A stretch of 64,000 nucleotides of DNA, taken from NCBI RefSeq assembly GCF_000208865.1, contig NC_018393.1, positions 3,118,714 to 3,182,713 of the forward strand, given 5' to 3'. The DNA comes from Neospora caninum Liverpool. Taxonomy: Eukaryota > Apicomplexa > Conoidasida > Eucoccidiorida > Sarcocystidae. Every line of letters starts with the position of its first letter. Position 1 is the first letter of the stretch. Position numbers and translations under genes: made by a program. A model generated the notes under the pieces. It saw only the letters and a list, made by a program, of their open reading frames with translations, was not told the origin of the DNA and ran no database searches. Below, one piece after another: positions 13,201-24,800 of this stretch.

Positions 13201-13289
13201 GGTGCGTTTTTCTTCAGGAGAAATACGCGCCTGACCAGCTTGCATCGTGCGTTTCGAACCGCCACGTGGAGGGAAACGGAGGTCGCTGA
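4660..13289 (+). CDS. RAP-domain RNA-binding protein, probably mitochondrial
   Basis: Nine-exon model of 3,819 nt and 1,272 residues. Exons: 4660-6828, 7349-7450, 8095-8199, 8869-9100, 9796-10100, 10588-10833, 11408-11595, 12348-12747, 13218-13289. All phases agree and the stop is TGA at 13287. Exon 1 (residues 1-723) begins with an Arg-rich, acid-poor segment like a mitochondrial presequence. It continues as Ser/Pro- and then Arg/Glu-rich low complexity and ends in a helical stretch. Residues 724-1116 are Leu-rich helical repeats of the kind seen in FAST-kinase/OPR-like proteins. Residues about 1185-1265 are a RAP domain: V-V-L-I-D-L start, H-N-R-L-L-R-R-L-G-W core, then E-W-N-x-L and K-H-E-L-I-K-K. 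RAP proteins are expanded in Apicomplexa and usually bind organellar RNA, including fragmented mitochondrial rRNA. The ATG at 4660 is the first in frame. The intron after exon 6 needs a GC donor, and the exon 3 donor (GTGCAT) is weak. Confidence 0.8.
7209..7242. repeat. (TA)n followed by (GA)n microsatellite in RAP intron 1
   Basis: Alternating TA that switches to about seven GA units, within the intron 6829-7348. Confidence 0.9.
9510..9534. repeat. (TA)n microsatellite in RAP intron 4
   Basis: Uninterrupted TA tract between exons ending 9100 and starting 9796. Shorter TA runs occur at about 7904-7921 and 9154-9188. Confidence 0.9.
10191..10237. repeat. (TA)n microsatellite in RAP intron 5
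   Basis: Long TA tract with one CA interruption. Further TA tracts in the same intron lie at about 10347-10363 and 10384-10407. Confidence 0.9.
11281..11366 (+). repeat. Tandem duplication of a 43-bp pyrimidine tract in a RAP-gene intron
   Basis: Two identical copies, 11281-11323 and 11324-11366, followed by a decayed third start. The unit is almost entirely C and T and sits directly upstream of the acceptor at 11407. It therefore extends the polypyrimidine tract of the only GC-AG intron in this gene. Confidence 0.9.
12348..12747 (+). other. Exon 8 of the RAP gene: Ser/Pro run plus RAP domain
   Basis: The frame runs unbroken through a CTT/CTC-rich tract at about 12487-12552, which encodes a Ser/Pro run, directly into the RAP domain. 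The acceptor CAG precedes 12348. The donor GTAAGA follows 12747, so the last residues of the domain come from exon 9. The Ser/Pro run lies immediately upstream of the first RAP beta-strand rather than inside the fold. Confidence 0.8.
13019..13088. repeat. (TA)n plus (TACA)n compound microsatellite in RAP intron 8
   Basis: A TA tract to about 13044 passes into about eleven CATA units up to 13088, in the intron between 12747 and 13218. Confidence 0.95.
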
Positions 13290-13465
13290 GCAACGCAGCA
13301 GCGATCACCAAGAAGGAAATGTGATTTTGGTGCTATTTGGCCCACTTGTATGAAAAATTGCGGCTTTTCAAATACATGCTGAACAAAAGAATCTTCAAAC
13401 CGAAGACGCGAAAAAGCACTCCCAGAGCGCCGAGCTGTCTTATCTAGACAACAGTCCACAGGTCC

Positions 13466-13466
<1 letters not shown>

Positions 13467-13503
<37 letters not shown>
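13467..13503. repeat. (TA)n microsatellite
   Basis: Uninterrupted TA tract of about 18 units in the convergent spacer. Confidence 0.95.
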
Positions 13504-13506
<3 letters not shown>

Positions 13507-14297
13507 AGTATATGAGCAGACAGGTTCAGATGAAAGTGCATGCATGTATACTGACGTGTCACCGACGCATTTGTGGAAATCCCGCAACCCGACCGCCTTT
13601 TCTTCGTCCCGTTTGTCTCGGCTTCTTTTGACTTTTTGTCGAAAAATCTGTTTAACGCGGAGGAAGGGAAAACGACCGAGAGCGCTGCATGCGCGGACAG
13701 GCATTTTGTTGCAGTAGTCGAGAGACGCGCGCGAAAGACAAATGGAGCGGAAGTGAAGCTTCGCCGAGCTTCTCGTTGTTCTGCGCACAACCCTTCCACA
13801 GTGGCGAGACGTTCACACTGGAGAGCGCACATTGTGCACGCACTACAAAATTACAAAGTGAATCTCCCAAAGAGAAATTGCGTATAAAGAGAATCCTCGC
13901 TGTTTGCCGATGTTTAAATAGTACAAGCTTGATAGGCTTTCCGTCTCCATGTGACCACTTCTGAGTTCTTTAGCCACGACTCGCCGCGTGAATGGCTTTT
14001 CCAGTTGCGAGCGCCGTGCTCCGTGTCTCTGTGGAAGTTCAATTTTAGCTCTTTGCTTAAAAATATTTGTCGGCGGTTGGACGGAAACGAAGCCTCGGGA
14101 TGCATCGCGTTCTCGGAAGGTACCAGCACACGTTTCTCTCTGCCGCCGGAAACGCACCTCGCGACCCCGCCTGCGGTATCAGCGCACCTTTCGCCTGTTC
14201 GCCACAGCCGCCACGGATCCCACTGCTCAGTCTTTCCACACCTGCTTATCCGTCTCTGTAGACACATGCACTTAAGAAACGCATCTACCTACACCAA

Positions 14298-14298
<1 letters not shown>

Positions 14299-14334
<36 letters not shown>

Positions 14335-14339
14335 CTTAC

Positions 14340-14371
<32 letters not shown>
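14299..14371. repeat. Paired (TA)n tracts
   Basis: Two TA tracts (14299-14331 and 14344-14371) separated by 12 bases. Being self-complementary, they could extrude as cruciforms. Confidence 0.95.
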
Positions 14372-14942
14372 CTGAGAGAAGTGCGTGGAACGGATAGATG
14401 TATATATGTACTGGTGTAGAGAGAGGTGTGTGTCTAAGGCGCAGGACTCGACGGGGAAAGAGGTTTTGCTGTTGATGTGAGAGAGAAGTTATCACAGCTT
14501 CTCTGCACAGCCGACGTTTGAGAAAACGACCATACGTAGCCTACGTATCGTTTTTATCACGTCGGAAAAGAGATATTGCCTCTGTACCAAAGATCCGTGA
14601 CCGCCAGAACTTTATAGCTCGAATCGAAAACAGAGAGACATTGGCCTGCCGAGGAAACTGCATATGACTCCAGTTGTGAGAAAAGACGTGCTGGCGAAAT
14701 CGTCGCCGGCAGCCCACCGGTTTAGTCGCGCCGAGGAGACAGTGGCAGGCGAGAGACGCGGGATTTGGTCTCTTCAGAGACACTCTCCTGGTTTTCGCCT
14801 CAAACGGAAAAACACGAGATAAAACGGAAAACCTCCCACATACCCGACACCCCATAGTGGAGACAGACTCTCCGGAAGCAAGCACGCATACACGGATATG
14901 TATATTTTGTATTCCACACATACTCACACCTCTCTGTACATG

Positions 14943-14951
<9 letters not shown>

Positions 14952-14985
<34 letters not shown>
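14952..14985. repeat. (TA)n microsatellite
   Basis: TA tract of about 17 units near the 3' end of the giant gene. Confidence 0.95.
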
Positions 14986-14990
<5 letters not shown>

Positions 14991-15240
14991 GATACGTGCT
15001 TGTATGGATGTATATGCCTACCGATGCAGACACTTGCACGTGCATGTATATATATCTGCATGCATGGAGACATACAGCACAAACACAGTCTCTCTCTCTA
15101 TATGTATATATGTATATATATGTACATGAATAGCGATTGGAGCGATACGTTTGGACTCGCGCAAGAGATGTGGGCATGCTTCTTTGACTGTCCCCAAAAA
15201 GAGTTCGCGGTTGTCTCCAGTTGCGCGAAGCTTGCCGATG

Positions 15241-15840
15241 TTAGACGCCCGCCTTCTTTTTGCCTTTGCTCTGTTTCTGGTGGACGAGGGCGTTGATTTG
15301 CTGGACGATCTGCGACTCGCCTTGCTTCTGAGCGGTAAGGAGACAAACGTCGAGGAGGGCCGGGGAGTCCAGGCGCGCGGCCAGCTGGACACACTGCTGA
15401 AGCTGCTGATGGGTGAAAGTTGCGCCGAGAGAAGCGGCGGAGGCGGAGCCGCGAGCCGCGCCACTGCGCTCGACGCTTCCGGCTGCGGGCGAAGACCCGG
15501 ACGGATGCGGCTGTCGCCGAGGCGTTCCGGCCCCGAGGCTGGCCGCATGCAGATCCGGAGCCCTGGAGCGCGTGGCGTCGCGCTCCGCAGAGAAGAAGAC
15601 GCTGGAGGTTTGCGGCGACTCTTCTGGCGCCGGCGCCGACGGCACGAGCGAGGCGAGGAGCAGATGCGCCTCGAAGCGACGGTGCGGAGACGAGAGGAAA
15701 GGAATCAAAAAGGCGCCTTGTTGGCACTGCCCCGCATCCTCCCGGTGCTCGACAACCCAGACGTTCACCACGCTCGAGACCAGCATGTCCATATCGTCCG
15801 CGCTGAGGTACGGCGTCACGCGCGTGAGGAATTCGTGGGT
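15241..15840 (-). other. Terminal exon (19) of the spastizin-like gene
   Basis: 600 nt including the stop, residues about 7814-8012. Helical pairs flank a low-complexity insertion. The last 45 residues (L-Q-Q-C-V-Q-L-A-A-R-L to the basic K-G-K-K-K tail) form two helices of the sort that end spastizin-type solenoids. Confidence 0.75.
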
Positions 15841-18800
15841 CTGAAACACAAGAGCGCCCGCGGCAGCGACACACGCGAAGACCTTTGAAAACGGGTTGTA
15901 CACACACAGATGCAAGGCCGGTACGCGAAGGCATGCACCCGGCGTAGGGAGCGATGAGTTCCTGCATCCAAGTGAGCTGGCGCAAATCAAAAACGTTACT
16001 CTTGTGGACCACAGAAAAAGAGAAAACAAAAAGCGCTACAGACGCAGAACCTCCCAATGCGTAACGCGCCGACATGACACGAGGATGTACGCAGATATAC
16101 ATATGCATACTTTTGTCTACACGTATATATATATATATATATACATATGCATATATATCTATATATATGTATATACATATTTGTGTTTATTTCCGTAGTC
16201 GTGGTATCATGAGGGGTTGCAGCAGAACGTCTCTTTTTGCCGGTGTACGTTAGGCGCGACGTGTGGCGAGGCCCAGGCGGGAAGGGGAGCGAGCCCGCGT
16301 CTTGGATCTGTCACTTACTCGCGAGATTTTGTTCGTTTTGCTCGCGATGAGCGTCGCGGCCTGCAGGAAAACCTCGACCTGGTTGAGACGGCAGAGGCGA
16401 ATGACGCGGAGGGCCCAGTCGTACTTTCCGTAGAAGAGGAAGCACGCACACACGCGTACGCGCGGCTCCTTCTGGGGCGTGAGGAGAGACAGCGAGGGCG
16501 GCAGGGACGGGAAAGCGTGGAGACACTCGAGTTGGAGGCCGAGGAGCTCGAGGAGGACGGCCAGCGCGCCTTCGTCGACCTGCACAGGCATGCAAAACGG
16601 GCGCACAGAGACGGACGGGTGGAGAGGGCGAGAGTGATAGAAACGAGGTGCTGTCGCTGCGGCAGCCTTCTCTCGACGGCCAGGCTTTCGGCTTCTGCCT
16701 CGTCCCCCCTCCTTGCGGTTCCCTTCCGAATAGCCATGTGTGCCTGGACGCCCTTCTCTCTCGGTGTCAGCCGGAGAGACGCGCCAGTCGAGCTTTGCTC
16801 TCCCGCGCTTCGGCAAAAAGTCGGCCAACATCCTTCAACCAGCTGCGCCCTTTTTTGCCCATGTGGGCATTGAGCGGTTCTCCCTCCAGTTCTTGTTCTT
16901 GCGCTTCGTTTGAGTCTGCCTTGTCTCCGACCCCTTCCTCTGCTATCTCGCTTCTCCCCTCCTGTCGCTCCCTTGCTGTCTCTGTCTTCTCGTTCCCTGC
17001 TGTTTCCCTTTCTTTTCCCCTTTCTCTCCTGTCTCTGTCCGTGCATTCTGTTTACCTCGTCGATGCACAGATCTCGTTGATCGCACAAGTCGAGGAGTTC
17101 GCACTGGGAGGCTGCGGCCCCCACCGCAACTTCGCCGTGTCGGTGTTCGCTCGTCGCGGAGTCTCCAGCCATTCTCTTCTCTCTGTCTCCTGGCTCGCCC
17201 CTGTCTCCGCTCCCTGCTGCGAAGGTTCCACCGGGCGACTCCTTCCCTAGCGCGGCCTCGCGATGCCGCACTCTGGCGTCTTCGCTTTTCAAGCCCGTTC
17301 GTTTTTCAGCGTCGTCCATCCTCTGGCCTGCGCGCTCTCTGTCCAGAGAAGACTGTCGGCGACCAGTCGCGTCTTCGCCCCTGTCTCGCCGCTCGCCCTT
17401 CCGGGCGCCCGCGCGCCCTGTTCCCTGGGTCAGACGTGGAGACGGAAGCCCACCCTGCTCGGGCCAGGCTGACGCCTCGACCTTCTCGGCGTCCCCGCTT
17501 CGGCCCTCGTGCGGGAGCGCGCGACGAGACCCAGCCGATGGAGACACAACGCGGACGGGGACAGAGGCCGGCAAACCCGGAGCAGCAAAGGCCGCAGCGG
17601 GAGAACCCCCCGCCGCCAACGACGCAGAAGGGCCAGAGGACGGAAGGGAAGAAGTGTCTCTCGCGAAGCCGCGAGAGGCCTGGCGAGTGGGCAGACAGGA
17701 AGAAGCCGAACCCTGTGAACCGTGAAAGACGGCGAGGCGGAGGCTGCTCACGCGCGCAGGCAAGGTAGAGTCTCGAGAGGCGGACCAGCTGAGAGATCTG
17801 AAGGAGGAAGGGGAAAACGCGAGACTAGACAAGAAGAGATCGTGAACGTGGGCTCGACAGAATGGAGTTCCTTTTCTTCGATTTATTCAGAGATTTCTTC
17901 CCCCTGTGCCGCGATTTTTGTGTTCGTGGTGTCACCTACCTGCCGCGTTTCCGTATATCGGCCAAGACGCCGCCAAGCAGCTTTATCCCCTCCTCTAAAA
18001 AGCCGATTTGCCGGTCCCAGCACGGCGGCCGGCCGGACGCGGCGAACGCCCCCAGGGCCCGGTCGTCCCCTGGGTCGCCTGTCGCCGAAGGCCCTCCCTC
18101 TGACTTTCGACTCCGACCGCGTTGGGCTCTACAGCCCCAGGAGGCAGACCACTTCTCCGGCGAGGAACGCGTCGAGAAGGGCGCGGCGGGCCTTTCAGAA
18201 GACGCGACAGAGACAGCGGAGGCTTGCAGGTCCGCACTCGCTGCCAGCGAGAGAATGACGGCAAGCAAGCCCGCGTTCAGGAAGTCGTGAGTGAGCATCT
18301 GCGACATGGCGGGAAGGCGGCAGACACGTGACGCATCGCTGAGATGTCGCCCCGAAGAAAAGCAAGACGCAGGGGGAAAGAGACGAAACAGGAAACCAAG
18401 AGAGACCCGACCGCCCACCCGGATGCAGCGCCGGGCGCGGAAACAGATTCTAGGGGTGTACGCCAATCTGCGGCAACGTGTGAAGAGGAGGACAAAATAC
18501 AAAGCCAGGACTCTCCGATACTGGAAACGTCGCACGCCGGAAGCTGACGGGGGAACCGCCCAAAACGCGTGCGACTCGTACATACAGAAAGACAGGCTTT
18601 GGCCTGTAGCTGCACAGGTGTACGCCATGCGTAGGTGTACATTCATACTTCTTGCCGTTAACGTCATGCGAATATGTATGCACACACATACATATGTATA
18701 CGTATATATATATATATATATATACGCGTGCATGAATCCGTATATATATATATATATATATATGGGGAGGCGCGCAATGCCCCACATGCGTTTTTCAGGA

Positions 18801-21800
18801 AACGAGAATTGGATGGAGCGAAGTGGGCTCCTCCGTCGCATGTGGGGGATCATGGCGTAGTCGCGACGGCGCTTACATGCATGGCGTAGAGCGTGTGCAG
18901 AGCTCGGCGTTTGCGAAGGCAGAGTTTGATGGCCTGGAAGAACAAGCGCCCTCACATATCGATCTGTTGCAATCCCGACAGCCTAGCTAGTCTGCCAATT
19001 CAGCGGCATACCCCATACCAGACACCGCAGCAGGAAAAAGAAATAGCCGAGATATGAAACAGCATACGTATCCGTATGCATATATGTATCTCGTAGATAT
19101 ATATATATATATATATATATATTGAGCAGTAAGTGTGCAGATATCGTTTATTTTTAGGAATCGAAAGTAGGGAGATACGTATATGTCCAGAGAGGTAGAC
19201 AGCGAGGTTGAGAGACGTGATCGGTCACGCGGCCTGCGAGTCGTCACACGGCGTTTCGACTTTGTTTTCGTCCTCCCTTGTGCTCCCTATGGTCAGCGTG
19301 AGGCCGCACGCTTCAGGCGCACCTTGATGAAGGCCTCGCCTTTGCCTTTTCCAGAGCTCGCGAGATGGCGCACGACTTCAGGCAGTCTCTGCAGCGCCAC
19401 GGAGTGGGAAATGAAGCTGCCGATCAGCATGTCGGCCGCCGCGAGAGGGCCGAAGGCGACCGGCGCCGCGCCCTTTGGTGCTGGGAAAAGCTCGGGCGTC
19501 TGTGCCCCGAAGACGCGCTCGCAGAGAGCCTTGAGCAGAGCCGTCTGGCAGCCGGAAGCGGCGAGGGCGAAAGACGAAGCTGGGTCTGCGCGCGCCCCGG
19601 CCTTCCGCGCGGGAAGGCCCGCCGAAGCCGCAGCCACCCGCGAGGAGACAGGCGCCGGCTTGGCGCGGGCCAGGCTCGGCGCCCGCGCATGGTTTGTCGG
19701 GGGGCGAGGCAAGGAAGACGTGGCGCTGGGCGGCGCTGCGAGCAGCCGCTGGAGGGCGTGAGGGCAGTCGCCGCACCCGAGAAGCAGGAGAACGACCGAG
19801 CGCAGTGCGCCGTACCGTTCGTGGAAAAACAGAAGAGTTCGGTTGATTGCTGCGCACACACACGCCAGGACAGAGAAGACCACAGACGATGGGCGATACA
19901 CGAGTCTGTGGCCGACACGGAGGAACGAGGGGGACTGTGGAAGCTCGATGCCGCGATCCCCGAACGCTGGTCCGCCTGGAACGAACCAGGAGAAACGGAA
20001 CGCGACACGCATCGCCGGGAGTGGGCGCATGGAAGAGCATGCGGCGTGACTGCGGCTTTTCGATTCTCACTCTGACGAACCTGTTGACTGGTGCGGAGAG
20101 AGATGGGTGTGAACGTCCCATCAAACCAACCGCGCTTGAGATGAATCAATACAGGCATTCAGCACTCCTGATCACGATCCACACGGTGGTATGAACCGCG
20201 TTGCCTTGCTCTACTCTGCGGCCATTTATCTGTTGGATTGCCTACTTAAATACATCTCTACATATAGAGATATAAGTATATATATATATATATATGCGTG
20301 GTGAGATGTGTACCTGGATAAGCGTTTTTGTCTTCCACGGGAAGTCGGAAGTCGCCGCCAGTTTGTCCCTCGAAGATATCGACACACGTGGGCAAGGCTT
20401 CAGTGAGAGAAAAGGAGCAGAAGGTGCGTATCATTTCTCCAATCGTGAAGGCGCCTCGGCGGCCAAGGCGCCGTCGGGGCCTCTCGGCTCGGGGCAACGC
20501 CGCGCGATCCACCGTCCGCAGTTCACACAGAGCGAAGGCCGAAGATGTCTCTTCGTCTCCTTCCCCGTCTGTCGACGCCGTATCGAGCGTGAGGCACAGA
20601 GCAGACGGCAGGCCTGCGGGGGATGTCAAGGGCGCGGGCCCGCTCGTCCGCGCATGCAGCCAGGTGTCTCCGGCCGAAGGGCGAGACGCGCGCGCGGGTG
20701 ATGAGAGGAAGCCCCGCTGATTGAAAAAGTGTGACGAGCTCGTCCCGAATGTCCCCAGAGTCTTTTCACTCCTTGTCCACGACGGCACTCCCGGATGCGA
20801 GCCTGCCAATCGACGATAGGCGGATGCCGCCCCGCCTCTCCCCGCCCCGCTGTCTTCGCCCCTCTTAGAAAGGAGACTGTCCTCGGACGGCCCAGGTGCG
20901 CGTGGCGTTTCGAACGCAGAGACCAGGTGGCGAAGAGCCAGCAAAGCCGGAGGCGGCGCACGGCCCGCGAGGGACTGCGCATTCCATTTGAAGACGTACG
21001 TCGCCAGAATCTGCGAGGCAACTTCCGAAAATCTGTCGATGTCCCCCCAAGTGTCGGTGGCTGCCCCGAACGGTGCGAAGACAGCCCCGCCTCTGGGCTC
21101 CGACTCCAGAGTGGGGCGCGCGGTCTCCATTGTCCCCTGGGACTCACCCAGCACAGCCCCGTCGGGCTCGGAGGCTTCGGAGATGCCTCGTGGGCGAGTT
21201 TCCCGGATAGGCCCACCTCTGGCGGAGCCGCGCTCCTCGGGGCTCTGTGGGGCTTCGTCCACGTGTCGGCGTTCGGCCCTCTCGCCCCGACACATCGTCA
21301 CGCTACCCCTGTCACCCTGCTCTCCTGCAGCTTCTTCTACAGGGCCGGGCGCCCCGGAAGGAGACAAGCCTGCCGGCGCGAGCGCAGGCCTGCCTTCGGG
21401 CGCACATACGTCTGCAGGAGCCGAGGCCGAGGCGGCGAGCCGGGGCGACGCTTCCGGCGTCTCTCCACGGAGAACTCCGGCGCCATTCGCGGCCTCCGCC
21501 ACAGACGAGACACCGGCGCCGGAAAACGCTAGTCGACACGCGTCTCGACTTAAGCTCCCCGCGAGGTGTGGAGTGGGCACGGAGACACTCGCTGTCTCCT
21601 CGCCCTGGGCGGTTGCCGTTGAGGGCAAGGCTGCAGCGCCCAGCACAGGAGACAGCGGCAGGCCTGGCTGCCTACTGCAGGAGGCGTGTGTGGGGGTCTG
21701 CTCGAGGAGCCCGGCCACACATGGGAGTCGTGCAAGGGACTGGAGATGCGCTCGCCAAGGCTCGGTGGCGGAGACAGAAGTAGCCGCAGGGAAGGCCTGA

Positions 21801-24800
21801 AGGAAGGGACCCGCGACAGGCGGGAGGAGGCGCCGAAGCGCCTGCGGACAGACTCGCCGCCACGCAGGCACGGACGCGGCGACTTCTCCATTGGTCCTGG
21901 CGAAGCCCGGGCTGCGAGGAGACGAGAGGAGCTCTCCGGCTGGGTTGTTTGCAGACGGCGACGAGGGCTCGTGACGCTTCTCGCTTTGGCCCCCAGTCGA
22001 TCTCGCCTGGTCTCTGTCGACTGCGGTCTTCTCGCGATTCTGTGACAGATCAAAGCCGCGGGCGACGAGGCGACGGGTCCCGCCGCGCTCCGGCCCGGCC
22101 GTTTTAGCGGCCTCGGCAGCGGCGCTCGGTGCGGGCCCTAACGCGGGGCTCTTGCCCGGGGAGAAGCTGGCCGAGGCAGATTGGAAGTCGCTGGAGGAGG
22201 AAAGCGAAGTCAGACTCGGGACCCGGGGAGGCAAGCCGTAGAGGCGACGATGCAATAGGTCGGCGGAGACGCGCCTGCAGAACACCTCGAGCGTCGCCAG
22301 AGAAAACAGGGGAATATGTTTGATCCCAGCGTCGAGCGCGGACAACGTCCGCGCCGAGAGGTGAACCGCTTTCCGGGCTTCTCGCGCCCCAGGCGCCTGC
22401 TGGCCTGCCGGAGCCTCGAACGCCCGCGGTCTCCCACGCGTCGCCTGCGGGTCTGCTGCGGAGAAGAGAGAGGAGAAGAGCGACGACGCGCGCGACCCGC
22501 CCGTCAGCCTTGCCCGCTCTGCAGCGCGCATGTCCACGCGTTCCGCCTGCGCATCTCGCGCACCTGGCGCACGCTGCGAAGGGCCCGCGGGCGAAGAGTC
22601 ACCCGCAGCCGCCCCGTAGGACGCGACTTGCGAGGCGGATTTGCATTCGCCCGATTCGCGTCCCCGCGCCAGGCCTCGCACGGCCGCCGCGGCCAGAGCT
22701 TCGTGGCCGGGGTCGGCTGCGGCACTTGTCACCTCCCGGTCGCGGTCCGGCGACTTGTGCTCGTCCTGTTCTCGCGCGAGGAGCTCCGAGAGGCGCCGAC
22801 ACGAAACGCCTTCGGCGTCGGGCCAGCGCCGTTTGAGCGCAGCCAACTTGTCTAGCCAGCTCATCGTTTTGACCGCTCGCCACGCGTGTCTTCCAATTCC
22901 TCTGGCCTCTCGCGGCAAGGCACCTTGTCGCTTAGACGCCTCAACAGCCCCCCCTGGAGTGACTTCCGGCCTTGCGCATTCCGCCGTCGAAACGCCGCTT
23001 CTCCTTTCTACGTTCTCGGCTTGGAATGCTGCGTTAGGTTTTCCCGCCTCGAGGCTTGGAGGGGGAGATGCACCACCGAGAACCGCGTCGGGGCTAGCAC
23101 CGCTGTTCGAGTTCGCCGCGCCTGGTTGCTTGCTGCGTTTCGAGCTGCGGGGCCGCCGAAGCGTCGCCGAGGCCCGCCATGCCCGCGAGGCAGTCTGGAA
23201 GAGCAGCAGGTGGTCCTCTTCCTCTCGCTTTGCCTTCTCCTTCGCTGCATCCGCGAAGAAACCGACTTCCGGGTCCTTCGCGCTGAGACGCGCAGGCACA
23301 GGGGGCAAGACTCGCCCGGGAGCTCGGGCAACAGCCCGCTTGCCTCCGAGCCCTTGCCAGGGGTCTCCGGCAACGGCCTCGCTCCGCTGGATTCTCTCAA
23401 CTTCTGCCGCTTCGTCTCCTGAGGCGGCGCTCGCGGACGACGCACCGCCCTCGCCAGCGCCTCCGGCAGAACCGATCAGCGCAGTGCGCGATCCGCCGTC
23501 CCCGGAACGCGACGCATGTCCCCCAGCGACCGACGCACTTCCGCTCGGACTCGGCGTGCGCCGGGGTGGGCAACTGGAGGGAGAAGAAAGACCGGTGGAC
23601 GGGCTGCCCAGCGCCTGGGTCACTCGGTCGGCGTCGCGGCTGAGCAACCGAGAGACCCGCTGCAGCCACTGGAGCTCGCGGTGAATGTTGAGCTGCACTT
23701 GGTTGGCTGCCAGCGCCTCCTCCATTTCGAGGCTGGCCTGTGCGTAGTCGCCCAGACAGAGAAGGGCGAGGGTCCGCACCTCGCCTATGGGGTAGGCGCG
23801 CAAGACGCTCGTGGCGTTCGTGAAGCACCTGGCAAGAAAGGACGACTCCGACGGGGACGCCGAATCGGGTGGCGCCCCAGAGGGGGCCAGAGCCCCAGGA
23901 GAAAGGCGCGGCGGGTCCGCCGCCGCCTTCCCGCTGAGACTCGCGACTCCCGCGCTATCAGAAGGCTCCAGCGCGGGAGGCCAGCCGTCGGGGCTGGCAA
24001 TCTTCTGAGACGCGAGAGGGGAAGATCCTGCCTGGTCCTGCACGGACGGCTGCGCGGCTGAGTCATGAACCGCCGCGACTCGCTTGTCCGCCACCGGACT
24101 CTCCACGATCGAGGGGGCCGCTTCTCCACCCTCGGCTTCTCTCTGTCCTTCCCGCCCAGATGCCTTCTGTGTCTCTAGCGGGTTCTCCTCGCGCGACTCG
24201 GGGTCTGGGCGATTCAGAGCCCACACGAGCCGATGGTCGGGGGCGACCCCTGTCTCCGTGTCTCTGGCGTCTCCGTCCCGGCCTCCGGGGGCCGGGTCCC
24301 CACAGGCGTGTAGGGCGGCGAGGGCCTGTGCCGCAATCGCGTCCCGGAGAGAGGTCGCGGCGCGCTGGTAGCAGAGGCAGAGACTCGCGGCGAGGCCGAG
24401 TTGGTCGGCGCGAATCAGACTGTCCCGGAGTTCCTTGCCTTTGTCGAGAGCCATCAAACTGAAGAGCGAGTACTCGCGGCCTGTGCGCTCGCGCAGCCGC
24501 ACGAGGAAAGGCAGCAGCTCCTGGCCCAACAGGACTGGCGCCGTTACTGCGGGGATTGCAGCCGCGAACTTGAGGCGGCAAAAGTGGAGAAGGTGGAGAA
24601 TCAGCGAGACGAGCTGGGGAACCGCCGCAGCGACAGTTTCAGAGACAGACAGAGAAAAAGACGGGGGCGGGCCGTGTGCGGTGGAAGAGACACCGAGGCC
24701 GAATGCGGCAAGGCCGCGTTCAGGGGACTGCGTGGACAGACCGCCAGGGCCGCTAAATGCGGAGTGTGTCGCCACCGCGTCGACTGTCGGATGTGAAAGT

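Larger units (their letters stand above)
13290..15240. other. Convergent intergenic spacer between the RAP gene and the giant gene
   Basis: The RAP gene stops at 13289 on + and the spastizin-like gene stops at 15241 on -, so both 3' ends face this spacer. It contains (TA)n tracts at 13467-13503, 14299-14331, 14344-14371 and 14952-14985. No coding frame of note is seen. 3' untranslated regions are expected at both ends. Confidence 0.7.

Noticed and set aside
20795..21800. Long + strand open frames opposite exon 13 (up to 270 codons)
   Set aside because: They are antisense shadows of GC-rich coding sequence and have no splice or start support. The same reasoning removes similar frames at 15151-15888, 22641-23684 and 26990-28018.
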